From Branchinecta lynchi (taxonomy: Eukaryota > Arthropoda > Branchiopoda > Anostraca > Branchinectidae): a DNA stretch of 64,000 nucleotides. The stretch is taken from contig JAKZAP010000005.1 in assembly GCA_023053575.1 (NCBI GenBank), forward strand, positions 1,984,001-2,048,000, read 5' to 3'. A model generated the notes under the pieces. It saw only the letters and a list, made by a program, of their open reading frames with translations. It searched no databases and was not told the DNA's origin. This document shows, one piece after another, positions 55,401-64,000 of the stretch (its first letter is position 1; the number at the start of each line of letters is the position of its first letter). A program made the translations under genes and the position numbers.

Positions 55401-58400
55401 TAACTCATGAACTGCCAAAAGATAGCCTAACTACACTGCCGAAAATACTTAAAACTTATCCGCAATTTAATTACAGTTTAAACGTCCCATCCTCGCGGCT
55501 ATCTTCAATTCCGTCGCCCTACCTCACATCCTGTATACTGCACCCTTCTGGAGACTTTTCACCAAAACAGACAAAAAACAAGTCCGGTCAACATTCTAAA
55601 GTTTTGCCAAATATATATTGCGCCTCCCCCCTTGGACGAGAAACTCTAAAATTTCCAGTCGTTATCAAATTAGTGATCCACTAACAGCAGTGGAGAAACA
55701 AATAGAAACATACAGCCAAAATATTGATCACGACTGGAAATCCCTCTTGCTTTAGTTGTATAGTAAAAGTTATACTGTGTATTTTGTAAGTTACTTTCTT
55801 TCGTGTTTTCCTTTCTTTTTTTCCTTATTATTTACTCCGTCTTTGTGTTTTGTGTTTATTTTGACGGGTTATAAATAAAATCATCATCATCATCATCAAT
55901 CATAACTGACAAATTGAAAAAAAAAAAATAAAAAAAATATCATTCACGAAAAAACCTGCACAGGCTATGTTGGAGACATGAAAAATTTGATACAGCCGGT
56001 TGAAGTTTTTTATTCATTATGTATAAAGGATGTTAAGAGGGTTACAAAAGGTGTGTTCATGTAGTTTAGCATGTAAAAGTTGGTTTGTATAGTAAAGAGT
56101 ATTACAAAAAAAAAAAAAATTAGCAGGGCCAATGAGCCAAGAGGAGCGGCCAGCAGGGTGTACGCGCAACTACTACTGCCCGTTTGACTCCTGAACTTAC
56201 ACTATTGCATTTACTCCACGGCAGTATCTTTCCCACATGGATCGAAACCGAGGCTGGCCACCGATGTCCCACAGCTTGATTGTAACGTTGCCTTTCGTAA
56301 TCTTCCTCATATTGAACCCAACGGTAGGTATCATGTCTTCACTGAACTGTCCAGACTAAAAGGAAATAGTAATGATATGATATGGTATATATTTGCACAA
56401 AAAGCCCGAGGGCCATGGCACTGCAATACGAAACAAGACCAAAGGTGTCGATGGGATCCCAAAAATCTAAGATTTGATCCAAGCAATTCGGTCTTGTCTT
56501 CGCCAGGCTAATCATCAGAGAAAACCGAGTTCAGATATTATATCTACCTATCTATACCTCTATAAGCCATATCTACTTTGACGATATTGACCGAAACTTC
56601 CTGCTTTACTACTGCCAAATTTGCGGTTTCGCCCGAATTCCGAGCGAACTACTAGTCCAGCAAAAAAAGAAAAATTCAGAAACGAAGCCGGCGTATCTCC
56701 TTATCCCTATAAAGAAATCTAATCAACTTTAAATAAAATTTTGACTTAAAAAAAATTCGGGTACAACCGGATGCCGGACTAATTATATTTCCGGGTAAAA
56801 AATGATCATTATATACAGACTCAGCGTCTCTTCTTACCCCTAAATATATCATCTAATCAACTTCAGATAAAGCTTTTACTTTTAACATATTTTCCGGTTT
56901 TGGCCGGATTACAGGCGAACTAATTGTCCGGCGAGAAAATGGTTTTCACCATCGGGTTCAGCATGTCTTCTTACCCATAAATCAAACATTTAATCAACTT
57001 CAAATGAAACTTTTACTTTTAACCAGATCTCCGGTTTTTGCCGGATTCCGGACGAACTACTTGTCCAGCGAGAAAATGGTTTTCACCATCTTGCTCAGCA
57101 TGTCTTCTTACCCCTAAATCAAACATTTAATCAACTTCAAATGAAACTTTTACTTTTAACAAACTTTCCGGTTTTTGCCGGATTCCGGACGAACTACTTG
57201 TCTGGCGAGAAAATGATTGTCACTATCGTGCTCAGCATGTCTTCTTACCCTATAATCGACTATCACATTAGCTGTTTAAAAATATTTTGTTTGTCCCTTA
57301 AACTGAACCCCCTCCCCCACCCCCAAATATAGGGCTACAGAGCCCATCTACGAACTCGACCTTACCCTTGACCCAAACAATCCTCATACCAAGTTTCATC
57401 AAAATATCTCATTCCCTTCTGGAGTTATCGTGCTTACAGACGGACGGACGGACGGACAACTTTTGCGATGTCATAGGTATCCCTCCACTTACGTTTTGGG
57501 ATCCCAAAAACAACAGAACAATACATTAACCTAAATAAATGCATTATCTATTCGCCGAATTCCAACTAAATAAACCTTTCTCGATGCTTCATCGAAAGCT
57601 TAAGGGATCTTCCCATCTGGCGAACTCCCATAAAGCATTCATCCTGTATTACTCTAACCATCCACTCGGCACTCCTCACCATACACTCCTTTTCCAAACA
57701 CTTCTTCTCTCAACCCATCCAATTCATTACATTCACACATCCGGTGCACCACATTCTCAAACATATCCACACTAATGGGGCAGTAGTAAGGACCAATCCG
57801 ACTTAACACTCTTCCCACATACCTCTTTCTATCCCTTAGCGGTAAACAATCAGCCCATTTGGCCTGCTGGATAACTGTAACTGTGTTTATAATACTAATA
57901 ATTATCTAATTATCTTCAATGAAACATAATGACAGTAAATGCTCAGAAAAAGTTTTCTGGTCAGGACAGGCATCAGGATGTGGGTAGGGGGGGGGGCACA
58001 GTAATTTTATATCTAGAGGTACAGCATAAAACCCCAGGAGTATCCTCGGACAGCCAAGATAAATTATATGGATGACAGAATTTTAACAGCCCCCTAAAAC
58101 ATGGCGTGGATTTGAAAGCCGCCTCCTCTTTATAGACATTAACGTCGTTTAGCCAGCATTGGTGTTGCTCCTCCGTGTTTCATGATCAGAGGCAATTAGC
58201 CAGTTATTTTCTACTATCTAGCCTACTGGATTTGTTTGTTTTAGATGTGATGATTGAATGTGATGATTGGTACCAGTGGGGGACTAGTGCACTTTAAACA
58301 TTAAATGAGCCTACTATTACTAGTTAACACCTGACAACTATTGTCAATATTACATATGCTTACTTTTGCTACACATACATTCAGGCTAGGCTTCATAAAA

Positions 58401-58613
58401 ATAAACAAAAATAAAAATGCCATATAATTTTCAAGAGCCAACTATTCAATCGGTGCTGCTGCAGAGACAACAATAAAGTTTAGTGCTTACTGCAATGACA
58501 TTCACGAAAGTTGTTTTCCCTGAGTATTGAAGCCCAACTAATGTCAGTTCCATTTCTTCTTTCCAAAATAGGCTCTTGAACCAGTCCAAAATCCTGTTTA
58601 CCATTGCCAACAT
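49355..58613 (-). CDS. ARL8: ARL8 lysosomal small GTPase (complete, four coding exons)
   Basis: Exons 58613-58491, 56355-56201, 53412-53251 and 49487-49355 give 190 residues, the usual ARL8 size plus a short tail. Visible: N-terminal amphipathic [18 protein letters not shown]-loop GLQYSGKT (27-34); switch [10 protein letters not shown] (51-59); WDIGGQ (70-75) with the catalytic-position Gln75; NKRD (130-133); and SCK (163-165). ARL8 proteins bind lysosomes and recruit kinesin through SKIP/PLEKHM2 and tethering factors. The C terminus ends [10 protein letters not shown], slightly different from the SKSRRS-type tail of vertebrates. Introns of roughly 2.1, 2.8 and 3.8 kb carry mobile elements, including a nearly complete hairpin-end element in the last. 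An acceptor-like tattttag just before the ATG implies a 5' UTR intron. Confidence 0.95.
49951..51640 (-). mobile_element. Hairpin-end element, full-length copy 2, in ARL8 intron 3
   Basis: Starts aacaagagctacgagctcatatgg and ends gcgatcgctatatggcacttggcggaaaggcaagtgcc, the hairpin end. It is the reverse of 22641-24310 and nearly the same length (1.69 vs 1.67 kb). Interior C runs create many Pro-rich frames. Confidence 0.82.
51641..52784. other. ARL8 intron 3, unassigned
   Basis: Includes a small GGGATCCC-family 5'-end remnant near 51840-51875 and a LINE-like tail gatgggtaataaacttaataataaata at 52480-52510. No gene. Confidence 0.4.
52793..53095 (-). mobile_element. hAT-like MITE, copy 2, with 8-bp target duplication
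   Basis: Ends GAGCGTGTTCCATCCT and AGGGTGGAACACGCTC. Flanked by CTTACCTT at 52785-52792 and again at 53096-53103, a perfect 8-bp duplication typical of hAT transposons. The interior is rich in TAGTAACTA motifs. Confidence 0.9.
53251..53412 (-). CDS. ARL8: ARL8 exon 3
   Basis: 162 bases, acceptor cttgcag, donor aat/gtgagt. Encodes [16 protein letters not shown] and [16 protein letters not shown], including the guanine-specificity NKRD. Confidence 0.95.
53413..56200 (-). other. ARL8 intron 2
   Basis: Contains a foldback-family fragment (53805-53880), a LINE tail at 54130-54250 (taaataaaatttcatcatcatt) and the LINE fragment 55440-55905. No other coding sequence recognised. Confidence 0.5.
55440..55905 (+). 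mobile_element. LINE C-terminal fragment with (ATC)n tail
   Basis: Reads [27 protein letters not shown], and in shifted frames [11 protein letters not shown] and [11 protein letters not shown]. The 3' end gacgggttataaataaaatcatcatcatcatc is at 55864-55900. Diverged copy at 20466-20700. Confidence 0.72.
56201..56355 (-). CDS. ARL8: ARL8 exon 2
   Basis: 155 bases, acceptor ttttag, donor gt/gtaagt. Encodes [14 protein letters not shown] through [19 protein letters not shown]. Switch I and switch II are intact. Confidence 0.95.
56432..57510 (+). mobile_element. GGGATCCC-bounded element, copy 7, in ARL8 intron 1
   Basis: Same ends and subfamily as copy 6, with three clear ~137-bp units and a (GACG)3 block. 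Confidence 0.87.
58491..58613 (-). CDS. ARL8: ARL8 exon 1
   Basis: 41 codons from ATG to VNVIA, phase 0 out at gca/gtaagc. Holds the amphipathic N terminus and P-loop GLQYSGKT. Confidence 0.94.
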
Positions 58614-60000
58614 CTTGCCTAAAATAAAGACATGTTACAATACTGTTGTATGAAAGGGACAAGAAACTACTGGTAATTGTGTAGCAAGCTGACCAGGACA
58701 AGGGTGCAAGCCCTCAAAAGACCAAGTGTGATTCAGTATTATTATTTTAGCAGTCTGACAAGGTCTGTGACCCTCGAAGTGGTGGCACACCTCAGAGAAT
58801 AACTGGAATAATAGTTGACGACTGACTGTCAATTCATTTAATTAACCTTCTTATCTTAGTTTATGTATAAGCAATAGTAGCAATACCCTAAGAATATAAG
58901 ACTCTTCAGCCCCTTCCCCCAACTTAATTTATAGACCTGTTATAATGTGCCAGTGTTGCCTAATTCAATTTAAACAAATAATCTCATACTAACAAAAACA
59001 CTGTGACCCTTTAGGTAAAGAGGTACATGAGATAAAGTGTCAGCCACCCACAGGCCAGTTCTCCATATATTTTTGAAATGCATTCTGTGACAGTTCTCCT
59101 TGTGTTGCTACTCCACAATAGCCTCCAAACCATGAAAATCGACAGCGAAAAGGGACAACAGAACCCATCAACTAAAAGTTTATCTTTCTTTACCTTATGC
59201 TGTTTGCTCATGAGCTTCAAAGAGCTCAGGTGACTGAAAATCTCAGCCCATTTCCTTTTATCCAGGAGGACATGAGGGCTTAAAGGGCACCAGACCCCAG
59301 CGATCTCCAAAGATCCACAAAATTTGGCCCTCTGAACCTAGTTGCCCATGACACTCATATATCCTGAGATTTATACATTACGATCGTTGTCGTGAATCCT
59401 AGCAGTTCTCAAGTCAAATTACAACCACAAAAAAGTAGGCATATGCTTCTTTGAGCATTTCTCAAAAATTATGACTAGCTTGGTTTAATTTTCTCTTTAA
59501 AACAGCAAAATGGGAATAATAGATTAAAAGGTTAGTGTCAGTATTTTAGCCAAGTATTTCAGCTTTCTTTTGATACATGAATGAGATGAAACTAGTCCCT
59601 GTGATACATTGTTAATTTTTGTTAGTTACTTTTCTTCTGCTGGGATAATCTGGACAGCTTTGAAAGAAATAAAAAGTTGCAATAACTTATATCTTAAACT
59701 AGCTATCAGAGGCAGTCCGAGGAGGGCTAAAAAACTGAGTTAAAGAGAGCAAAAGATTAAAAAAAAAATATCACAAGGCTTAACTTTGACTTTACTGTAC
59801 TGAAATTGTTTCTTTAACCATTAACGTCTAAATTTCATCATAGTATTTGCCATGTTCAAGGTTTGGGGACAATATCGTACACTTCACTTCAACAACAATT
59901 TAGTGGTACTAAGGTGCTATAGCCGTTGTTTTTGAGGTCTGTAACTGAAACTGTTTTTCCCCAGCTATTGGTTAAGCTCAACCCTATAACTGTTATGCAG
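58614..60000. other. ARL8 upstream region
   Basis: No repeat or other gene recognised. The 5' UTR exon(s) and promoter of ARL8 should be here, but no convincing core promoter was found. Confidence 0.35.
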
Positions 60001-60001
60001 T

Positions 60002-60708
60002 TACCGAGCAGTCTAGTACACTAGCCCCTTTTCATGCATGGTGCTCAAATGTCTAGCACCATGCCTGGGTGCTAGACCTTCAAGCACTGTACCTTGGGTT
60101 TCATGCATGGTGCATGGATTTAGGTATACAGTGCATGCATGAAAAAGACAGTTTCTGTCATCACAACTGAGCACCAGCTCGGACAGGGCAGAAATTTCTA
60201 CCATGAATTAGAGACTTCAATGACAATCCTTATCGAATTTTTCACAACAAAAACAAAAGGGCTCGACTGATGATGGAGATACAAAACCTAACAGCACCCT
60301 ATCTATTCTCCATGTAGAGTGCCCCAGAGCCAATATTCTGGTTGGCTGCTAGGTAGAAAAATCTGAGGCACAGGACACTTTGCATGCAAAACCCTTGACT
60401 ATGTAGAAAAGGAAATGAGGTTTTCACGTCTGTCATCAGCCGAGCAATGTCGTTTTTGTTATGAAAAACTTGATAAGGATTGTCTTTGATTTCTCTAATT
60501 CATGGTAATAATTTCAGCCCTGTCCGAGCCGGTGCTCAGTTGTGATGACAGAAACTGTGTTTTTCATGCTTGCACTGTATACTGAAATCCATGCACCATG
60601 CATGAAATCCAAGGTACAGTGCTTGAACGTCTAGCACCCAGGCATGGTGCTAGACATTTGAGCAACGTGCCTGAAAAGGGGCTAGTGTACTAGACTGTTA
60701 CCGAGCTT
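60002..60708. repeat. Long imperfect inverted repeat (~260-300-bp arms)
   Basis: Left arm from accgagcagtctagtacactagcccctt, with gcaccatgcctgggtgctaga and catgcatggtgcatggat, to gggctcgactgatgat (60265-60280). Right arm from about 60427 carries the inverse to aggggctagtgtactagactgttaccgag (60708). The loop is roughly 100-140 bases. It lies between divergent ARL8 and KPTN. The ends differ from all other repeats in the window. Confidence 0.9.
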
Positions 60709-61769
60709 CCAACTCTGTAGCTAGGTCTGTAACAGCACCAAACTAAGTATCAAGACAACAAATAAGCACTCATTATATCTTGGAGAAGTCTTAGATAGAA
60801 AAAATATAGCTTTTTACTTTCAATTAGCCTAGATTATAAAGAGGTATGTCATTGATTTTATAGCTTGATGTATAGTTTTTTGTTGGCCAAGATGAGAATT
60901 GTTGTTTTTGTTCCAGTTATTCCTTAGCTTGTTAAATAGCTAGCAAAAACAACAAAAAGAGATATCTACCAGCTGTTAGTTGCATTTTTTTCAACTTTTC
61001 ACTCGCCTTTTTAACGGCCTTTTACTTTTTGGGGTTTTCGTAAAATGATCCTAAGCACTGTTTGACAATTTCCCGTTTTTGTCAAAAAGGCAAACGCTGA
61101 CTTTCACCTTTTCCCTCGGCTTTTTTGTAAAAAGGCAAACTTGATAGCCGCTTGATAGGTGACCAAGTTATGCTCTCTTTTTGGCTTTTGCTTCGCGATT
61201 TTGATCAGTTTACCCCAAAATCCAACAAAAGATGGATTTGAGTCAAAATCATTAGCAGTTTTTGAAGACTATCCCGGATATTAAAGATGAACAGTTTATA
61301 GTACAAATAAAATACAAGTAGAATACTAAAATGGCATTTGTCAAGATTGTGTTTTCATCCAAGAAAAGAGAGAAGTCCTTAGTAGAAACGGTGACTTGCA
61401 ATAATGCTCAAAAAGGCCTGAAAAATGCTAAAAGCTAAAGCCGAATAGGGAAAGCAAAAAGTCGAACAAAAACGCAACTATTGAGTGTAACTGTCACTAA
61501 TGACTAACTAAAAGTAATACTTTTTACTTTTGTTTATTTGGGTTCCTTTCTTTGCAAGAAGTTATAGCTGTCAAAGAAACTGTGTTTGGACTAAAAACGT
61601 AAGTCGCAGAAACGCTACCTACGAAATCTTTCAAGTCTGTGTGGCGGTCGTTTTAAAGTTCGAGAATGTGTTTAAAGCTCTAACGATTATTAACAGATTA
61701 AGAGTTGTTTTTCTTAAACTTACATTAAAAATCGATTTCTATGCCCACGGCTGATGACAAACTCGTAAC
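60709..61769 (+). other. KPTN upstream region
   Basis: Several ctttttgacaaaa/ggcaaac-type motifs near 61000-61140. A 74-codon frame at 61530-61754 has no recognised feature. The KPTN promoter is expected here but was not identified. Confidence 0.35.
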
Positions 61770-62138
61770 ATGGCTGTATCTTTTGCATGCCTGAAAGAGC
61801 TTCACTCTCTGAGCTTGCCTAATCAAGCAAATGTTTACTCATTGGCCATTTTGAATGGATTTTTGAATGTGAAACCTTGTGGGACGAAGCTTAGGGACTT
61901 TGATCAGACACTAGTAAGGGATAAGGCTAATATCATTGTGGCTTCTCTTAGAAAGCCTGTGTATCTTTTCAACTTCAACTCCTCGGCAAGTGATTCAGGA
62001 GAACCAAGACCAGTTCAGCATGAAATTCCCTTCACATACATTCCTCATCAAGCAGAAATCATTGCTTTGGATGCATTTCACAAGACCTCAAATGGAAATA
62101 TGCTAAGCACAATAGTGATTGGAATTGCAATAATCAAA
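61770..62138 (+). CDS. KPTN: KPTN exon 1
   Basis: Starts MAVSFACLKELHSLSL and ends ATVIIK-type sequence (GIAIIK) at aaa/gtaagt. The open frame runs three codons past the donor to a TAG. Confidence 0.86.
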
Positions 62139-63227
62139 GTAAGTTAGTTGCAGGCATATGTTTAAGGTATCAAAATTCTGCATATATTATATCAGAATTT
62201 TTATATCAACATAATATCAAAATTCTGGCAGATATTTTTTTTTCTTTTCTTATACTCGATTGGACAGCATTAGCTGCTTTTTGCTATCATCCAGTTTACC
62301 GACCTACAAGATTTCCCGCTATTAGCCATTTTCTTCCTTCAGTGAACCAGCTGTGAACGGACCTAAGTTCTTGTAAGCTGTTTTTTTTGCTCTGTTTGCC
62401 AGTCGCTTAACAGACTTGTGGACTGAGGCCTCCCACCTCCGACCAATCCACTACGCTCTTGGCACAGAGCAAATTCAAATTCTCATGGAGATAGGTCAAA
62501 CTCAGTTGAACCAACCGGCAAGACGAAAAAATTGTCAATAGTGGCAAATAGGTAAGTTAACCGACCTGTGGGGAAAAGGCAAAAAATGCAGCTATTGCCT
62601 TTGCTTTGCAGCTTCATGAGTTAGATGAGGAAGTGAGCACTAGGTGTGAAAGAGCAAATTAATATTGCATGTTTTCTTTGCATGTCCTAGAATTTTGTTT
62701 TTCTATGTAAATTAATCATTTCTGGCTTGGAAGTGGCATCCCTTTGTTTTAATCTTCAAAGTGGAATAAACATTTTGGACAGCTGTTAAGCATTCACCAA
62801 TGGTAAAGTACTTTGACATGCCTTTAGTCGCGAACAAATGCAATCCAGTTGTCCAAATAGAGTCTGTGACGTGCCTTCTACTTTGTTATGTACCACCTAC
62901 TGGTAACAAGTGGCATATGAGCTCATAGCTGTTGTTTTCACAGGCATTAAGTTCCTTGTGATCACTACAGGTCAGATACAACAAATTGTGACAGTTGGGC
63001 CAGGTCTACTTTAATTTTACTGAACAGGTTCGTTCAGCTTTTGATTCTTTTAGTCCGATGAAACTGGATGCACCTCTCAGTATCTAAATGTGTATTCAGA
63101 TTATGACATGGTTGACCGTGAAGCCAAATTGGAATCTTTGGCTCTCAACTGCTTTTCGATTCAGCTTGGCTTCATTCCTTACCAACTGTATCACTGCGAT
63201 ATTATCAACCTAGATGGAGAATCTGAG
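61770..63227 (+). CDS. KPTN: Kaptin homologue, first two coding exons (gene continues past the window)
   Basis: Exon 1 (61770-62138, 123 codons) and exon 2 (63054-63227, 58 codons) join in phase 0. Diagnostic Kaptin stretches are NVYSLA near the N terminus, FTYIPHQAEIIALDAFHK, and after the junction YLNVYSDYD, SLALNCFSIQLGFIPYQL and HCDI. They align colinearly with vertebrate Kaptin at FNYIP..AEIVSID, FLNIYCDYE and FTPFQLCH. Kaptin is a beta-propeller-like subunit of KICSTOR, which with SZT2, ITFG2 and C12orf66 holds GATOR1 on lysosomes to restrain mTORC1. Only the N-terminal ~180 residues are here. Start ATG 61770 is the first in frame. Confidence 0.88.
62139..63053 (+). other. KPTN intron 1
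   Basis: Contains a short end fragment of the hairpin-end element at 62885-62940 (accacctactggtaacaagtggcatatgagctcatagctgttgtttt). Otherwise unassigned. Confidence 0.5.
63054..63227 (+). CDS. KPTN: KPTN exon 2
   Basis: 58 codons after attcttttag, ending NLDGESE at gag/gtaagg. It has no stop, and the next exon should lie beyond 64000. Confidence 0.87.
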
Positions 63228-63292
63228 GTAAGGCCATCAAAGGAATAAATATTCCTTGTGCCCAAGCTGACTTTAAAACATATATTCAAATA

Positions 63293-63527
63293 ATGCATAA
63301 AATGGATATGTCAGCTATGAGCTTTGGCAGCGATATTTCGGCCCTTCTTGGCAAGAGTTCTTGTCAGGCTGTCAATCTTCAGGGTCAACTTCTGGGAAGG
63401 AAACAAACCTGCAGTAAATAATTGGAGCTTCTGCCGACTATAAATATCTTATTCGGGCAAATAACTTTTAAATAACACTGCCAAATATCGCTGCCAAAGC
63501 ATCGTAGCTGACATATCTGTTTTATGA
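63293..63527. mobile_element. Foldback-family copy in KPTN intron 2
   Basis: aaaatggatatgtcagct..tttggcagcgatatttcgg at the left is inverted at 63482-63527 (atatcgctgccaaagcatcgtagctgacatatctgtttt). Shares gcccttcttggcaag with 7614-8057. Confidence 0.75.
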
Positions 63528-64000
63528 TTATTTGAATTTACATCAAAGGATCTTCTCCTATATTCGATTGCGTTTGATAAGATTGGTAATAGCTGGTTGC
63601 GTAGTCTATGCATAGGCCTACCAGAAGCAGGGGATCTGTTGTCGAAGTTCATATTTGTGGCTTTTATTTTGTTTGAGTCCGAGCGCCGTCACCTTGACAA
63701 TATAATAGCCACATTTATAACGTTTCTTTTCGATTGATCCAAGATAGTTGCTGCTTTAACCACTTCAAAAAATTTCACGCAACTAATCGCTGTTTACACT
63801 CTCACTCCGGGCACCTTTATCGTTAGCAAAAAAAAAAAAAAATCGCGTACGGTAATGGATCTCCCGAACATTAAGCTTGCCGAAACAATAAATGAAACTG
63901 GAATGCATGCCAGGACGAAGCCAAACACGGTAAAACCAAAAGTGATAATGTGTAGCAAAAATAAAATCTCGGGGAATTGGAATTTCGGAATTTGTTGAAT

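Noticed and set aside
1..64000. CRISPR arrays, operons, bacterial genes
   Set aside because: The window is spliced eukaryotic DNA; tandem repeats have no spacer structure of the CRISPR kind.

Overview
This is nuclear DNA of a multicellular animal. Coding exons are short, flanked by GT..AG splice sites and separated by introns of hundreds of bases to 11 kb, and most of the window is made of mobile elements and satellites. The protein families (a vertebrate-type TUT4/7 uridylyltransferase, ARL8, Kaptin, and secreted Ala/Gln-rich silk- or cuticle-like proteins) and the TCAGT-type initiators point to a large-genome invertebrate, most likely an arthropod or relative. The species cannot be named from the sequence.

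Five genes are supported, from left to right. (1) The 3' half of a TUT4/TUT7-like terminal uridylyltransferase on the + strand, with exons at 4479-4712, 15684-16001 and 17787-18455. (2) Silk-like gene A on the + strand, 26529-35304. (3) Its tandem paralogue, silk-like gene B, on the + strand, 44764-46806. (4) A complete ARL8 lysosomal GTPase gene on the - strand, 49355-58613, with four coding exons and 190 residues. (5) The first two coding exons of a Kaptin (KPTN) homologue on the + strand, from 61770 to beyond the right edge. ARL8 and KPTN are divergent neighbours, and both families are known to act at lysosomes. A near-intact tRNA-Thr(UGU) gene or pseudogene lies at 20162-20233 on the - strand.

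The rest is dominated by repeats. There is a 258-bp satellite with a 517-bp higher-order period (about 1.7-3.1 kb). Seven near-complete copies are present of an element bounded by GGGATCCCAAAAA and carrying internal ~137-bp tandem units; these units cause many false ORFs. A second large element has a hairpin end (GGCACTTG..CAAGTGCC) and an opposite end with ATATGAGCTC. Several miniature inverted-repeat elements occur, one with a perfect 8-bp target duplication. There are many truncated non-LTR retrotransposon 3' ends with different microsatellite tails, and a roughly 700-bp foldback between ARL8 and KPTN.

Gene identities rest on motif-level agreement with remembered families, not on a database search. 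Splice sites were placed by reading GT/AG sites and checking phase; every junction listed keeps the frame.
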